Of a stretch of DNA of 64,000 nt, positions 31,315 to 42,429 are shown one piece after another. The position numbers and the translations under genes were made by a program. The DNA lies in NCBI RefSeq assembly GCF_023065955.2, contig NW_026622808.1, positions 45,954,475-46,018,474 on the forward strand, in the 5' to 3' direction. Positions within the stretch are counted from its first letter, which is position 1, and every line of letters starts with the position of its first letter. The stretch is from Ursus arctos. Lineage: Eukaryota; Chordata; Mammalia; Carnivora; Ursidae. The notes under the pieces were generated by a model. That model saw only the letters and a program-made list of their open reading frames with translations, was not told where the DNA came from and ran no database searches.

Positions 31315-33832
31315 TATTTCCCAACTTTACCCAAAAGAACTTAATGTGACCAGGAGAACAAAGGAGCTGGAACATCCTACAGCTGTTTTGAGAGAGAGGA
31401 TGTGCAGCTTTCAAAGAAAGATTTCCTTCTTGTTGTTCTCCCAGTGTTGTACAATGGCCCAGTAAAACTGAATGAGGAAATTCATATTTTAAGAAAAAAA
31501 AAGTGACAATTGCTCTCTGGATTTCCCCTCTCGTCCTTTACAACCTAACCAATCCTGTTTGGTATTTGTGTGTTTCTATGAATTCTGATCTTCCTGGTAA
31601 TCAATGTGGATATGCCATATTCTGGAAACAGACTGAAAATGTTGTTTGACATGTGGATTAGGCTGTGTTGACAAACCATGGTCTGTCAGATAATCCACAA
31701 AACACTGCCACCTGTAGAAAATGAACCCCTGAGTAGCTGTGTCCTGTCTCCCAATGAACACAAAACTGTCTCATTTCTGAACAAAAGCACAGCAGAAAAA
31801 GAAGACTTGCATGCTACTTTTCAGGCCGTTTTCTTATTTACATGTCACTCTAGTCAACAATTCCCAGGACAAAACAATCTGCTATCTTGACAAGCAAATA
31901 AACAAATAGAAGAAATAAAGAAATAATTCCTCTCAGTATGCTTTCTCATGGTCTTTCTTCCAGAACAACCTTCTTCTCTCCAGAAGCCAACTCCAAAGCC
32001 CTGGTTCATTGGCAGTATATATTTTCAGTTTGCCAAAAATGTGAAAAGGAATCATGCTGAATTTAGCTTCCCCAGAGCTGAATTCAACTCGATGTCTAAC
32101 TTCTAGGAGGGCCTGTAAAAGTTCCACGGTGTTGGCATCTGTAGCTAGAGAAAAGAGACAGCTGTAAAAAACATCTTCTTGCCATAACGTGATTTGGGAA
32201 AGGTCATTTTATTACATGATTTATTTATATTGTCTCTCTGTGGTACACAGCGTTCTGATGCGGACGCAAGCCGAGGGGAGGAGAAGCATTCAAAGAACTG
32301 CTTACGGCCTACCAGTCATAGGCAGGCATCTCACAGGCCAAGATGTTTGCTGTGTACGTTCTTTACCTAAAACAGCCTGCAATTCAGTGCAGCTCTTCTG
32401 CCTCAATCAAATTAAAAAGAAAGTTCTATCATAAGATCAATCTTCTCCCCTCTCCTCTGAGGCATCATCAGCAAGGATCATGATTGGTAGATCTTGCTTT
32501 TATAGTCACCAAGAACAATCAAGATATTCTTCCCCTCAGAAAAGAAAAAAAAGTCAAGTTAATCAAATTTCTAATGGCTTATCTTTTTTACACATTGTGT
32601 TGGCACTTTAAAGGGTGTAAATTTTCTCTTCTGGATTGCTTCGCCTGCAGAAGCTTGTGTTAGTTACATTCTAAACTGACCTACACATTTCATAGAGAAA
32701 GCTGAATATCTCTTTAAATGAAAACAGATGGGCAGTTTTGTTTATCTTCACTTGGGCTCGATCACTGTGTCCTAAACACGCGGGTGGGATTTTTTAGTAC
32801 CAAGTGTATAATGGTGGCCAGTAGGATTTACTGGAGAAATACTTTTTTGACCATATATTTTATTTAACCTTCCCCTGATGTGGAGTCCAAGCTAACCGTT
32901 TCTGTGTTTTATTTTTTGTTTTGTTTTGCTTTGTGTTTAATCTTTGCTCCTCCTTGTTTATTGCCAGCATGTCTGAGACATTGAGGTCAGGTGTTTGAAA
33001 ATGAAAACCAAATAGTTTTTATTCTTGCCTTCAGAGTGTTGTTAGTATATTATGACTTTGTTAAGTTTCTTGTTTCGCTTGCTAAAAAGTACTTTAAAGA
33101 AATGCAGCAAAAGATCCAAACTGAGAGAGTAAAGAATCTGGCTTGGCTTTGCAATTGCTACCTTCAACCCAACCAGTTAGGCATTCCTTTTCGCTTTTAC
33201 AAATGTTTGTATGGGTAGCAACTTTCAGGTTCCTCTAGCCAACTGTTAAGTTACCTGATAGGGCAGACTTTATCACCGTATCTTCAAAACTGGCTCACTG
33301 GGAAAAGCATGTGGCGAGGATCGTATTCTCCAATAATGTCTGTGGCTATGTTTGACTCATTTGCCTTTTAGAAGATGAAGTATGATGTCTCCATGGAATT
33401 CCATTTAAGAGAGATTTAAAAATTAAACATCATGAATATTCAGTAAACCTTCCTGGAAATTCAGCTCCAAGTGACTTAATCACTTTCTCTGCATTTTTCC
33501 TTAAAGAAGCCATTGTTCGAACTAGGAAAGGTTTGTGTGTTGTTTGTTTGGCTTTTTTTTTTTTTTTAATAGAAAAAGTTTAAACAGAAATACCATGTGA
33601 AACAATTCCTTGAAATGTTGAATTTTAATGCCCCTCAAAAACTTTCACCCTAGCAAGGCCATTTTAGAGGACAAGGTTATTTCTCAGTGCTATCTCTCTG
33701 CTTGCAGGCACATTAGTTTCCAAAGAACGCAAGGCCAGTACAGACTTGATCTGTACGAAGTCCATTTTCCTCTTTTTTTGTTCCAAGTTACAAAGAGAAT
33801 CCCAAATTCCAAAGTGTGCCATTTAAACTTAA
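31315..33832. other. repeat-poor block, no gene recognised
   Basis: About 2.5 kb without a recognisable interspersed repeat, flanked by an L1 and a young SINE. It contains the candidate exon at 31933-32138 and a frame at 32991-33218 (FVKFLVSLAKKYFKEMQQKI, unrecognised). A T-run lies at 33554-33569. Confidence 0.4.
31933..32138 (-). other. candidate coding (terminal) exon, unrecognised
   Basis: On the minus strand a good acceptor (ctgtctcttttctctagctacag, AG at the complement of 32139-32140) opens a frame of 67 codons to a TGA. The frame reads VELLQALLEVRHRVEFSSGE ... KDHEKAY and has coding-like codon bias (many GNN codons). No protein family was recognised, and no AATAAA lies close downstream. 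The acceptor pattern and frame are observed; exon status is inference and chance remains likely. Confidence 0.22.
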
Positions 33833-33846
33833 GAAGGCCATCCCAA

Positions 33847-34046
33847 GGGGCGCCTGGGTGGCGCAGTCGTTAAGCGTCTGCCTTCGGCTCAGGGCGTGAT
33901 CCCGGCGTTCCGGGATCGAGTCCCACATCAGGCTCCTCCGCTGGGAGCCTGCTTCTTCCTCTCCTACTCCCCTGCTGTGTTCCCTCTCTCGCTGGCTGTC
34001 TCTCTGTCACATAAATAAATAAAATCTTAAAAAAAAAAAAAAAAAA
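33847..34046 (+). mobile_element. SINEC, young arctoid subfamily, full length with perfect duplication
   Basis: ggggcgcctgggtggcgcag (head/A-box), cggctcagggcgtgatcccg, gggatcgagtcccacatcag (B-box), ctctctcgctggctgtctct, tail of about 19 A. The 13-base duplication aaggccatcccaa at 33834-33846 and 34047-34059 is perfect, arguing for a recent insertion. Confidence 0.98.
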
Positions 34047-34064
34047 AAGGCCATCCCAAAAGTT

Positions 34065-34540
34065 AGAATAGAGATAGTAAGTAGAAGAGGCAACAGTGTT
34101 CTGAAAAATTACCTGAAATTTGACGTAAGGCAAAAAGTTTGTTTCCCTTTCAAAGTCGTATCAATTGCTCTCCCTAGCCTACATAAATGGATAAAAGACA
34201 ACCAATACATAGACAATCTCAAGGACTAATGAGAAAAGTATACAGATTGAACGTTTGCATATTTCGTAAAACAAGTAAGAACATCAAGACTGGGTCCAGT
34301 ACTTTAGGCTGTGAGCTGGCCATTGCATTAGCCAGACCACCTTTAACTGAACTCTTTCTAGCCACATTGGATCAAGGTGGAAGGCAGGAGATCTTATATC
34401 AGTTTATTCTCTCTGGTGGATAGTGAGATTCCCCACCTATTATCTGAGCATGACATATCAATTAATCAGAATCCAAGAAACTAGAAAAGTCACTAACTAG
34501 TGAATATAGCATTTCTTAGAAGTCTTGGTACCCCAACACT
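34065..34540. other. unique sequence
   Basis: A frame at 34187-34423 has no supporting signal. No repeat recognised. Confidence 0.4.
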
Positions 34541-34544
34541 GGAA

Positions 34545-34655
34545 GGGAGATATTGTTCTCCTCATTTTGCAAATAGGAATATTGATGCATGGAGGGGTCA
34601 AACAGCTATTTCAGTGTGCAACATCCAGAGCAGGGAATGAAAGTCAAAACTGTTG
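34545..34655 (-). mobile_element. MIR fragment
   Basis: attgttctcctcattttgca, aataggaatattgatgcatg and agcagggaatgaaagtc, a reversed MIR core. Confidence 0.55.
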
Positions 34656-34689
34656 TGAGCTGGGAACAAATCTGTGTGGTTAAACACAC

Positions 34690-34880
34690 TTAGACTTCAG
34701 TCACAATTTCAATATGTACTAGTTGAGTCTCCTCGAGGAGTTTCAGTTGGTTCATTTTTCCTAAGGAGAAAACTAATACTAAGTCAGTGCTGGGAGCATT
34801 AAGGAGACCATTCACTTAAAACACTTAGCCCAGTGGCTGGCTCACAGGAAGTACTCAATCAACCTTCGCTGAACACAGAA
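34690..34880 (+). mobile_element. MIR fragment
   Basis: MIR-type core and 3' end: ttcagttggttcatttttcc, then attcacttaaaacacttagc, ccagtggctggctcacagga and agtactcaatcaacc. Confidence 0.55.
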
Positions 34881-34884
34881 AGAA

Positions 34885-36425
34885 AATGAGATGGTAACAC
34901 AAAGTGGATTTCAAAAGAGTCCCCCAACGTGTTCAAGGAGAGATACTCGAACTACCGAATGTTCAACTCAATCGCATTTCTCTGAAAGGGGAAATTACAG
35001 TGGGAACTCAAGTGGAAAATGAGGAGTTACAGGCATAGCATGGCATGTGACATTAAAAGAAATATCTGATGCATCATGTTTACTGTGATTATCAGGGCAG
35101 GAAGGTGAACATACACTTCAGAAAGCCTTTGAACAACAGCAGTGAGACAATAAACCCATTTCAAATTAGTCTTCAGTTAGCTTAAAGAGATCAATGGGCA
35201 TTCTGGTTTGTATAAGTTATATATGTTTCTATAGACTTTTTTTTTAAATACAGGGGGCTTAAAAATAATTAAAATTTCAAGACTATTTGAGAACATTCAG
35301 GATTCCCTTTTTAACTTTCCTCTTTTGGACCCTCAAATGATTTAGAGCAAAGTTTACTTGACCTTCCAATAAACGCTTCAGTTATTTGAGGGAACAAGAA
35401 AGGTGAGAAGATTAAAGAAATCAAGTCACCCAAATTGTCAGCGCTGGCAAAGTGATTCCAAATTTGGAATCCTTGTGCCTTGAGCCCCTTTCAGAAGCAG
35501 CCTCCTGGCAAATACAGGGCAGAACTCCAAGCTGCTGGCAGGCAAGCTTCAGTACAAAGCAAGCCAAATGTAATGTAACTGCTTAGGTCCTGATGCTCTG
35601 GAGGCATTAACTCCATCTATGGATTGTTGACGTTCTTAGGATTGATTGCTGAGGGGCTTTTAATTTAAGAGAGGTAAAAGTGGGCTGATATAGCCAGAAA
35701 CATATAAGCAATAATTTTTTCTATGATACGTCAGCTTATCTGTCCCCCTTCTGGGTGAGGTATACGAGGGACCAGTAGAGGCTCCTTTCTTTTTAAATCT
35801 CAATCATTTCATAAATAGCTTTTCCAAAATAAATCAACAGAAATCCTTCATGTGTCACCTTATCATAAAGGCAACATATATCCTTTTTTTTTTTTTAAGG
35901 TGACACCAGTCTATTTCCTTTATGAGAGATTTCTTTGGGAACTTCAGTGATAACCAGTTAAAACCTAGTCACCCTTCTACCCTAGACTCTCCTTATCAGA
36001 AGCCTTTCCCAACCAGTAAGAATACAAAAGTTCGGCATTTAAGAACAATTCATTCTGGGCTGTCTGTAATGAAGAAAGGGGGTGAGAACCATTTTCAAGG
36101 GCTTTTCTTGTGACATTTACTCCTCAGGTCTGCAGGAGAACACGTCAGCTCTCTCGGGCCACAACTGCGTGTAACGTCCATCCTGACTGCAGTGCCCAGG
36201 GACTTCGTCCTCAGTTCTCAAAGAGGCCATCAGGCTAATCTGAGAGCTGGTTGGGAGCCACTGGCAGGCAGCAGTCTGTAAGCAGACTGGTCCCTTCCTG
36301 CTCTTCACAGCAAAGGAAGAAAACTAAAGGTTAATGGAGGGAAGGGTAGGAGACACAAAAGTGTTAGGAAAAATGCCTCCAAACTTGGAAATAAGTCAAA
36401 AAGATCACTATGAACCCTTTCAAAG
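34885..36425. other. repeat-poor unique sequence
   Basis: 1.5 kb with no interspersed repeat recognised; T-runs at 35240-35248 and 35885-35897. Short frames at 35922-36308 lack splice context. Confidence 0.4.
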
Positions 36426-36439
36426 TCTCACTAACTGTA

Positions 36440-36540
36440 CTGATTAGCCCCCAGAGGTAATTTGAGGCTCCAGAGCTGCCTTAATATAGTTGCTATTAGC
36501 CACATATAACCCTTCAAAGATAAATCTGAAGTAAAATTCA
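36440..36540 (-). mobile_element. palindromic hAT-type element, left half
   Basis: gctccagagctgccttaata, ttgctattagccacatataa and gataaatctgaagtaaaatt form one arm of the same element as at 17514-17668. The other arm lies beyond the inserted L1 at 37703-37803. Confidence 0.55.
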
Positions 36541-37290
36541 ATAAAAAGCTTTTGTACAGTGAAGGAAACTATCAACAAAACAAAAAGACAACCTAATGAA
36601 TGGGAGGAGATATTTGCAAATGGTATATCCAATAAGGGGTTAATATCCAAAATATATAAAGAATTTGCACAACTCAACAAACAAAAAACCCAAAACAAAA
36701 CAAAACTAAAAAAGGCCAGATTTAAAAAATGGGCGGAGGACCTAAACTGACATTTTTCAAAGACGACTTATAGACAGCCAACAAACACGTGAAAAGATGT
36801 TCAACATCACTAATCATCAAAGAAATCAAAACAAAACCACAACGAGATATCACTTCAGATAGGTCAAAATGGCTAGTATTGAAAAGAAAAGAAACAACAA
36901 ATGTTGGCAAGGATGTGGAGAAAAAGGAACTCTTGTGCACTGTTGGTGGGAATGTAAACTGGTGTAACCACTGTGAAAAAGAGCATGGAGGACCCACAAA
37001 AAATTAAAAATAGAACTCCATATGATCCAGTAATTCCCTTGCTGGGTATTTACCCAAAGAAAATAAAAACACTAATTTGAAAAGTTATCTGCACATTTAT
37101 GTTTAATGCAGCATTATTTACATAGCCAAGATGTGGAAGCATCGAAGTGTCCATCGATAGATGAATGGATAAAGAAGATATGTATATGTATGATACACAC
37201 ACACACACACACACACACACTGGAATATTACTCAGACATAAAAAAGAATAAGAACTTACCATTTGTAACAACACAGATGGACCTATAGTG
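36541..37290 (+). pseudogene. L1 ORF2 C-terminal remnant
   Basis: Frames 36559-36750 ([20 protein letters not shown]) and 36789-37007 (KRCSTSLIIKEIKTKPQRDI, then [17 protein letters not shown]), then STSIDEWIKK-like sequence at 37106-37288. These match the ORF2 C-terminal region, including the WRxCG/LLHCWW-type segment in degraded form. Frameshifted between pieces. Confidence 0.85.
37195..37221 (+). repeat. (AC)n microsatellite inside L1
   Basis: tacacacacacacacacaca between the ORF2 end and tggaatattactcagac, the same position in L1 as the CA repeat at 30353-30412. Confidence 0.95.
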
Positions 37291-37382
37291 TATTATGGTA
37301 AGTGAAATAAGTTAAGAGAAGGACAGATACTGTATGATTTCACTTATATATGGAATCTAAAATACAAAATAAATGAAAAAAG

Positions 37383-37403
37383 AAACAAACAAACAAACAA
37401 ACA
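37383..37403 (+). repeat. (AAAC)n short repeat
   Basis: aaacaaacaaacaaacaaac within the L1 3' UTR. Confidence 0.85.
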
Positions 37404-37702
37404 GTCTTAAATACAGAGAACAAACTGGCAATTGCCAGAGGGGAGGCGGGTGCAAGGATGGATAGAATAGATAAAAGAATAAAGTTGTACAAACTTCAAA
37501 TTATAAAATAAATAAGTCACAGAGTTGGAAAGTACTGCATAGGGAATATAGTCTATAACACTGTAATAACATTGTATGGTGACAGATGGGGACTATACTT
37601 ACTGTTAGCACTGAGTAATGTATAGAATTGTCGAATCATATATTGTACACCTGAAACTAATATAATATTGTATGCCAACTATACTTCAATAAAAAAATTA
37701 GC

Positions 37703-37803
37703 AACTCAATAAAATTAAAATGTCAGTTCTTCAGTTCCTCCAAACACATTTCAAGTGTTCTTTGGCTACAAGAGGCTAGTGGTGGCCATATTGGACAGCA
37801 CGG
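37703..37803 (-). mobile_element. palindromic hAT-type element, right half
   Basis: tcagttcttcagttcctcca, cacatttcaagtgttctttg, ggctagtggtggccatattg and gacagcac complete the element interrupted by the L1. Confidence 0.65.
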
Positions 37804-37804
37804 A

Positions 37805-38080
37805 TAAAGAGTATCTAGTAAGAATTTGATTTAAAGAGGGTCTAAATTAAATACGGGGCAGATTTTTCTCTTGGCAAAATTTATGGAAGTGCTTCTCAGC
37901 TTTTCCAACAATACAGCAGCACAGCATAGAGTTTAAGAGTCTGCTTTGAAGATCTTGGTTAAGGTCCATAGAGGTCACTGCCAGGATAATACACAAGAAA
38001 GAAGTAAAAACAAAATAGAAGAAAAAAAGTTGAGGAAGATTGAAGCTTTCTTCTTTTCTACTTTCTGTAATATTGTATGG
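37805..38080. other. unique sequence
   Basis: No feature recognised. Confidence 0.35.
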
Positions 38081-38085
38081 CTTGA

Positions 38086-38290
38086 TTTTTTTAGGATGCA
38101 TTTATTTATTTGAGAGAGAGAGCGCACGCAAGAGGAGTGGGGGGCAGAGGAAGAGGGAGAGAGAATCGTCAAGCAGATTCCCTGCTGAACATGGAGCCTG
38201 ATGCAGGGCTCCATCTCACAACCCTGAGATCAAACCTGAGCCGAAACCAAGAGTTGGACGCCTCAACCGACTGTGCCACCCAGATGCCCC
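38086..38290 (-). mobile_element. SINEC, older subfamily
   Basis: atttatttatttgagagaga, gagcctgatgcagggctcca, ctgagccgaaaccaagagtt, ggacgcctcaaccgactgtg and ccacccagatgcccc. The flanks atggcttgattttt / atgactttttt are consistent with a duplication. Confidence 0.93.
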
Positions 38291-38382
38291 ATGACTTTTT
38301 TTAAAAAATTAATGAGTATATAGGGCTACATTTAAAAAAATTTTTTGAAAATTTGCATAAACAGAGAGGTGATGTAATATTA

Positions 38383-38548
38383 AATCAGTATTCTACCACT
38401 TACTAGTGGGCAAGTTACCTAATTTCTCTGAGCCTCGGTGTCCTCATCTGTGAAATGGAAATCATAATAGGTAGATCATAGGATTAGTGTGATGATTAGA
38501 TTAGATAAAGGCTGACAGATAAATGTTAGCTATTACTATTGCTATAAC
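38383..38548 (+). mobile_element. MIR
   Basis: ctaccacttactagtgggca, agttacctaatttctctgag, cctcggtgtcctcatctgtg, aaatggaaatcataatagg, gtgtgatgattagattagat. Well-preserved core, lacking the final tail. Confidence 0.9.
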
Positions 38549-38549
38549 T

Positions 38550-39700
38550 CCTGGAAATCCAGGAGCATTCCTTACAGTTACTGAAAAAGAAACATGTAAC
38601 ACCTTTTCTCTGATTTTGAAAATTCATGGGAATTCTGCCTTCTCATCCATGACGTATTTTATTTTAATTTGCTCATAATTTGTCTCACAATTTTCCAGTA
38701 AAGATATTTCACATTTATCTTCACTTTGCCTGTTCTTGGTGAGCTTGTTGTATCATCAGGAGTATACATACCCTGATGGGAAAGCATGGCATCTGTGATA
38801 GACAATAGTCTTCCCAAAGACTAGTCGGAAAAACCAGTGTACCTAATTTTAGTTGACTTCGAGAAATCGAGAGTGTCAGACAAAAGGTATAAATACACAA
38901 ACATACACACGCCACTAGCACCAACAACAGCACTACCCAAGCAATGCCCAACCCAACAACTGAAAACTTACCAGAACTTGCAATTTGGACAATTATTTTT
39001 GGTAAAAGAAAAGAAGGAAGAACAAAGACACCATACATGACATAAAACACCAACCCTTCTTCACCCTCTGCCCCCAACCCTGTCCTAACCTCTTTCATTT
39101 TCTCTTCCTTGTGGCAGAATACATTTACATTTGAAGAAATTAGTTTTTAGAATAGAGAGAATCCCAGAGAAGGGAAGCTCATAAGCAAAGGTATCAGCAA
39201 CAAAGAAGGTCAACAAACCAACCAACCAATGTTAAGAAGGTCAAAACCCAAAGTACCCCAGAGAGTGTCCCTGGGAACATGGAAATTCCTCCTTCCATTA
39301 CCAGTCTCCAGAGGGTATAACTAAGATTCTACTGCCCTGCCCCTGGCAGATGGTGGGATGGTGACAATCATTCTGTGTGCCTGTGGATTCCTCAAAGAGA
39401 AGATAGGAGAAGAGGAAAGATAGATATTAAGTCTTTTATCTCATGGCAATAATGGTAAAGATATTTGCAGCAAGTATTGAGCAAGAAGGAGTTTTTGCTG
39501 AAAGAGTTCTCTCATCCACATTTATCCAGCGCGCTTAAAGGATTATTTAATATTTTCATTAATATTCAGTATTAATAAAATTAATATTTAATATTATTTT
39601 TAAAAGGATCGCTTCCTTTGGACTTAAATGGACGTTACCTGTAAGTGCCCTGTAAATGGTTTCTGCCCCTTGCAGCCTATGACTTTGAGAAACATATTCA
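38550..39700. other. unique sequence
   Basis: A minus-strand frame at 38721-39098 (125 codons, hydrophobic centre) has no recognised homology or splice sites and is treated as chance. An AT-rich run lies at 39545-39600. Confidence 0.4.
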
Positions 39701-39704
39701 GACA

Positions 39705-39800
39705 TCACTTACTAAGTATCTTTGTGTACAGTGCTTAGCATAATTCATGGGGACATGGAAAGCCCCCAGTAAACATTGGCTTCCATTGTGATTACTGCTG
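39705..39800 (+). mobile_element. MIR/L2 3'-end-like fragment (weak)
   Basis: cagtgcttagcataattcat, then cccccagtaaacattggctt resembles the worn 3' end of an old SINE/LINE. Confidence 0.35.
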
Positions 39801-40010
39801 ATCTAACTCTGGGGTCACCACGAGGAGGCCAATTCCTAACATTCCTTAGGCTTATTAAGGAAAAGCCAGTGGTGTAATTTATCAGGATTCTGGCAGTAAA
39901 AGAGGATGCACCCCCACCCCTGAGGTTGGTTGTAATGACAAGGTGTTAATGAAGGACGGCGTGGGTGCAGAGAAGCAAGGGCGGCAAAAGACTAGCAAAC
40001 CTAAGTAGTC

Positions 40011-40359
40011 ATGAGAATGTTTTATGCCCCCAAATTCAGATGTTAAAACTCTAACTCCCAGTAATGGCATTAGGAGGTAGGGCCTTGGGGAGGTAATTAG
40101 GTCATGAGGGTGGAGATTTCACGAAGGGGATTAGTGCCTTTCTAAGAGGAGACAGGAAGGCCTGTTTCTCTCTTCGCTCTCCATTGTATGAGGATACAAG
40201 AAAGGTCCATCTATAAACCAGGAAGTGTTCCCTCACCAGACACCAGATCTGCCAGCGCCTTGATTTTGGACTTCCCGAACTCCAGAACTGTGGGAAAAGA
40301 AATTTCTAGGCCACCTAGTCTATGGTAATTTGTTAGAGCAGCCCAAGCTGACTGAGACA
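40011..40359 (+). mobile_element. MLT1-type solitary LTR (ERVL-MaLR)
   Basis: ttttatgcccccaaattcag, ctaactcccagtaatggcat, taggaggtagggccttgggg, aggtcatgagggtggagatt, tagtgcctttctaagaggag, cttgattttggacttcccga and actccagaactgtgggaaaa follow the MLT1 LTR order. No internal retroviral sequence flanks it, so it is a solo LTR. Confidence 0.85.
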
Positions 40360-40364
40360 ACCAT

Positions 40365-42220
40365 CCTTGGGCTGAAGAGATAAGTGGTAGCCTTAGTCAC
40401 TGCCAGAGGGGAGACGGCAAAACAGTTAAGGGAGGAGGAAAGAAACACTGTGACTTCTTTCTCTCCTGCCCTCTGATTTCCTTGTCAGTATCACTCTCTA
40501 GCTGAACCCAACTTGAAGGAGCCCCAGATGAAGCCTAGAGGCAGCCTCCTATGCCAGAGATGGGTAAACAGGAAGTCAGGGGGAAGAGAGACAGAGCATA
40601 ACTACGTGTTAAGACTCTGGAGTCAAATATATGGTTAATTTGGCTATTCACTCCTGGTGGTTGAAATTCACTTTCCAGGAGAGGCCCATCCTGGCCTTCT
40701 GTCCCTAGTTCTGGCAAACTCCTTCTCTTCATTAGTAAATGCTGCCCTTAAAACAACAACCTAAGCAACTAGGAGGATATACAAAGACAACTTGTGCTAC
40801 TTAATTTCAAAGCTCCAGCTCTTTGAACAGCATTAAAGTCTGTTTCTCATAGAAGGCAAATAAGTTAATTTCAAATGTGCTCTGTGAATATCAACAGACC
40901 ACCCAAATGTTTACTTATTTTAGGCCGGGTCTTCTTAGTAGGTTAAAAGAATCCATTTGCTTTGAGAGAAAGAAGGGGTGGGCATTCATGCATATAAATT
41001 GTCTAAATTAAGGGTCAGTTCCATATTAAAACAACATTAATTATTCATTTAGCAGAGGAGAAAAATTTACCTATCACAGAAAACCCCTAGGGTGACATTC
41101 TTTTCTACAAACCCACTTCTAAGCCAAATAACATCCCAAATACTTCTCTTATTCAACCTCGCTTCCTGAAAATGAGAAAAGCCTATGGAAAGAAAAACAA
41201 ACGAATGCTTTATAGTCACACCATGTCTTAGAGGTTGGTATATGCAAGTTCACTTGTACCAGGAGGTCAGATCCAGAAATCCGGAGCTGAAGAATCGTTC
41301 ATGGAAAAATCCCTAGGCTCTGTCTCTCTAATAAAGCTCAAACTTTGGAAAGTCAGTGGGGTCTCTTCCAGGCCTGGGATTCTGGGGACTAGCAGAGGAG
41401 GACCCCTGAGGAGGTGTCTAATACCTGGCTGAGTTACAAGTCCCCTTCCTCTCTCTGCCCCCAGGAACTTTCTGGAAGTAGAACAATCATTGTCCAAACT
41501 CAACTCAGTTGTCCACCACTAAAACAGTCTATTTTCCTGCCAACTGGAATGTTTTAGATTTGCAGCAGCAGACTGAAGGCATGTCCCAGGGACTCGAGGA
41601 AGAAGAGTATCCAAAGAACACATTTTTATTTGCTAGAAAACAAGCACCTTGTTCACTTAATCGTAACGTAGCCAAGGATCTGAATCTTTCTACTTTCTTG
41701 ATCTGAATAAATTGGGTTTGCCACCCCCCCCCCAAAACTGTGGAATCATAGCAATGGCTTAAATAATTTTTGTTGTTCTTCTGGTTTTAATGAATCAAAG
41801 CTTAATGTGTAGCCTGTTTCGAAAAGTCTTGTGTATGTTGACATTGCTGAAACCCAGGGTTGTTGAAATTTTCACAGTAGGAGCTATCTACCTGGAGTCC
41901 ACGGAAGGAGCCCTGGGGAGGCCCAGTGACCTACAAAGATCTTCCCTGTTACTTGCTAGCATGGTCTGCAATTCAATGTTTAGAGCATATTTCTTTGGAT
42001 CTTTCACTGTCTTGTTTTTGAGAAGACCCATATCCAAATGCAAATACCACTACTGTTGGGACCCCTGACAGTTTTGGGAAAGGTGGTACAGGGCAGCAGA
42101 GTGTTTCCCTTGGCTTGAAAAAAGGGCATTGAAAAGGTGCTAAAAATACTTGCACCTGCCTCATGACTTTTCTGAAATTTCATCACTATGGCACAAATTT
42201 TTTTCAAAAAGAGAGATGCT
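40365..42220. other. unique sequence
   Basis: 1.85 kb without a recognised repeat apart from a C-run (41724-41735). TAAT-rich sequence near 41030-41055 (acattaattattcattta). Short frames at 41235-42068 are unsupported. Confidence 0.4.
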
Positions 42221-42224
42221 TAAG

Positions 42225-42425
42225 GTTCAGAAGGCCCTCCGTATTAGCAACATGGCCTTTGGTAAATCTCTTAAACTCCATAGCCCTCAGTATCGCCATC
42301 AGTAAAATGGGGCAATAACATCTTAAGTATTTTTGTGGGGATCCCATGAGATAATTCACATCAAGTCACTAATATGGTGCTTAGAGCATAGTAGGTGTTT
42401 GGTTAAGTGGAATATGGTGATGACC
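42225..42425 (+). mobile_element. MIR
   Basis: caacatggcctttggtaaat, ctcttaaactccatagccct, cagtatcgccatcagtaaaa, tggggcaataacatc and ggtgcttagagcatagtagg. Near-complete order. Confidence 0.85.
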
Positions 42426-42429
42426 ATCC

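Larger units (their letters stand above)
36541..37700 (+). mobile_element. 5'-truncated L1 LINE inserted in the hAT element
   Basis: ORF2 3' part followed by a 3' end reading tgtacacctgaaactaatat and caactatacttcaataaaaa, characteristic of an older mammalian (L1MA/L1MB-type) subfamily. The flanks aattcaataaaa (left) and aactcaataaaa (right) are consistent with a target duplication. Confidence 0.9.

Noticed and set aside
30905..31414. 169-codon minus-strand frame as a possible gene
   Set aside because: Most of it is the L1 ORF2 C-terminal region ([10 protein letters not shown]); the N-terminal part is chance readthrough beyond the L1 boundary.
33847..33930. tRNA-like A and B boxes
   Set aside because: They are the tRNA-derived head of a SINE and not a foldable tRNA gene; the same applies to all other SINE heads here.
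38721..39098. 125-codon minus-strand frame with a hydrophobic centre
   Set aside because: No homology, splice sites or start context that I can recognise; length within chance expectation.
40011..40359. Part of an endogenous retrovirus
   Set aside because: Only a solitary MLT1-type LTR is present; no gag/pol/env-like sequence was seen on either side.
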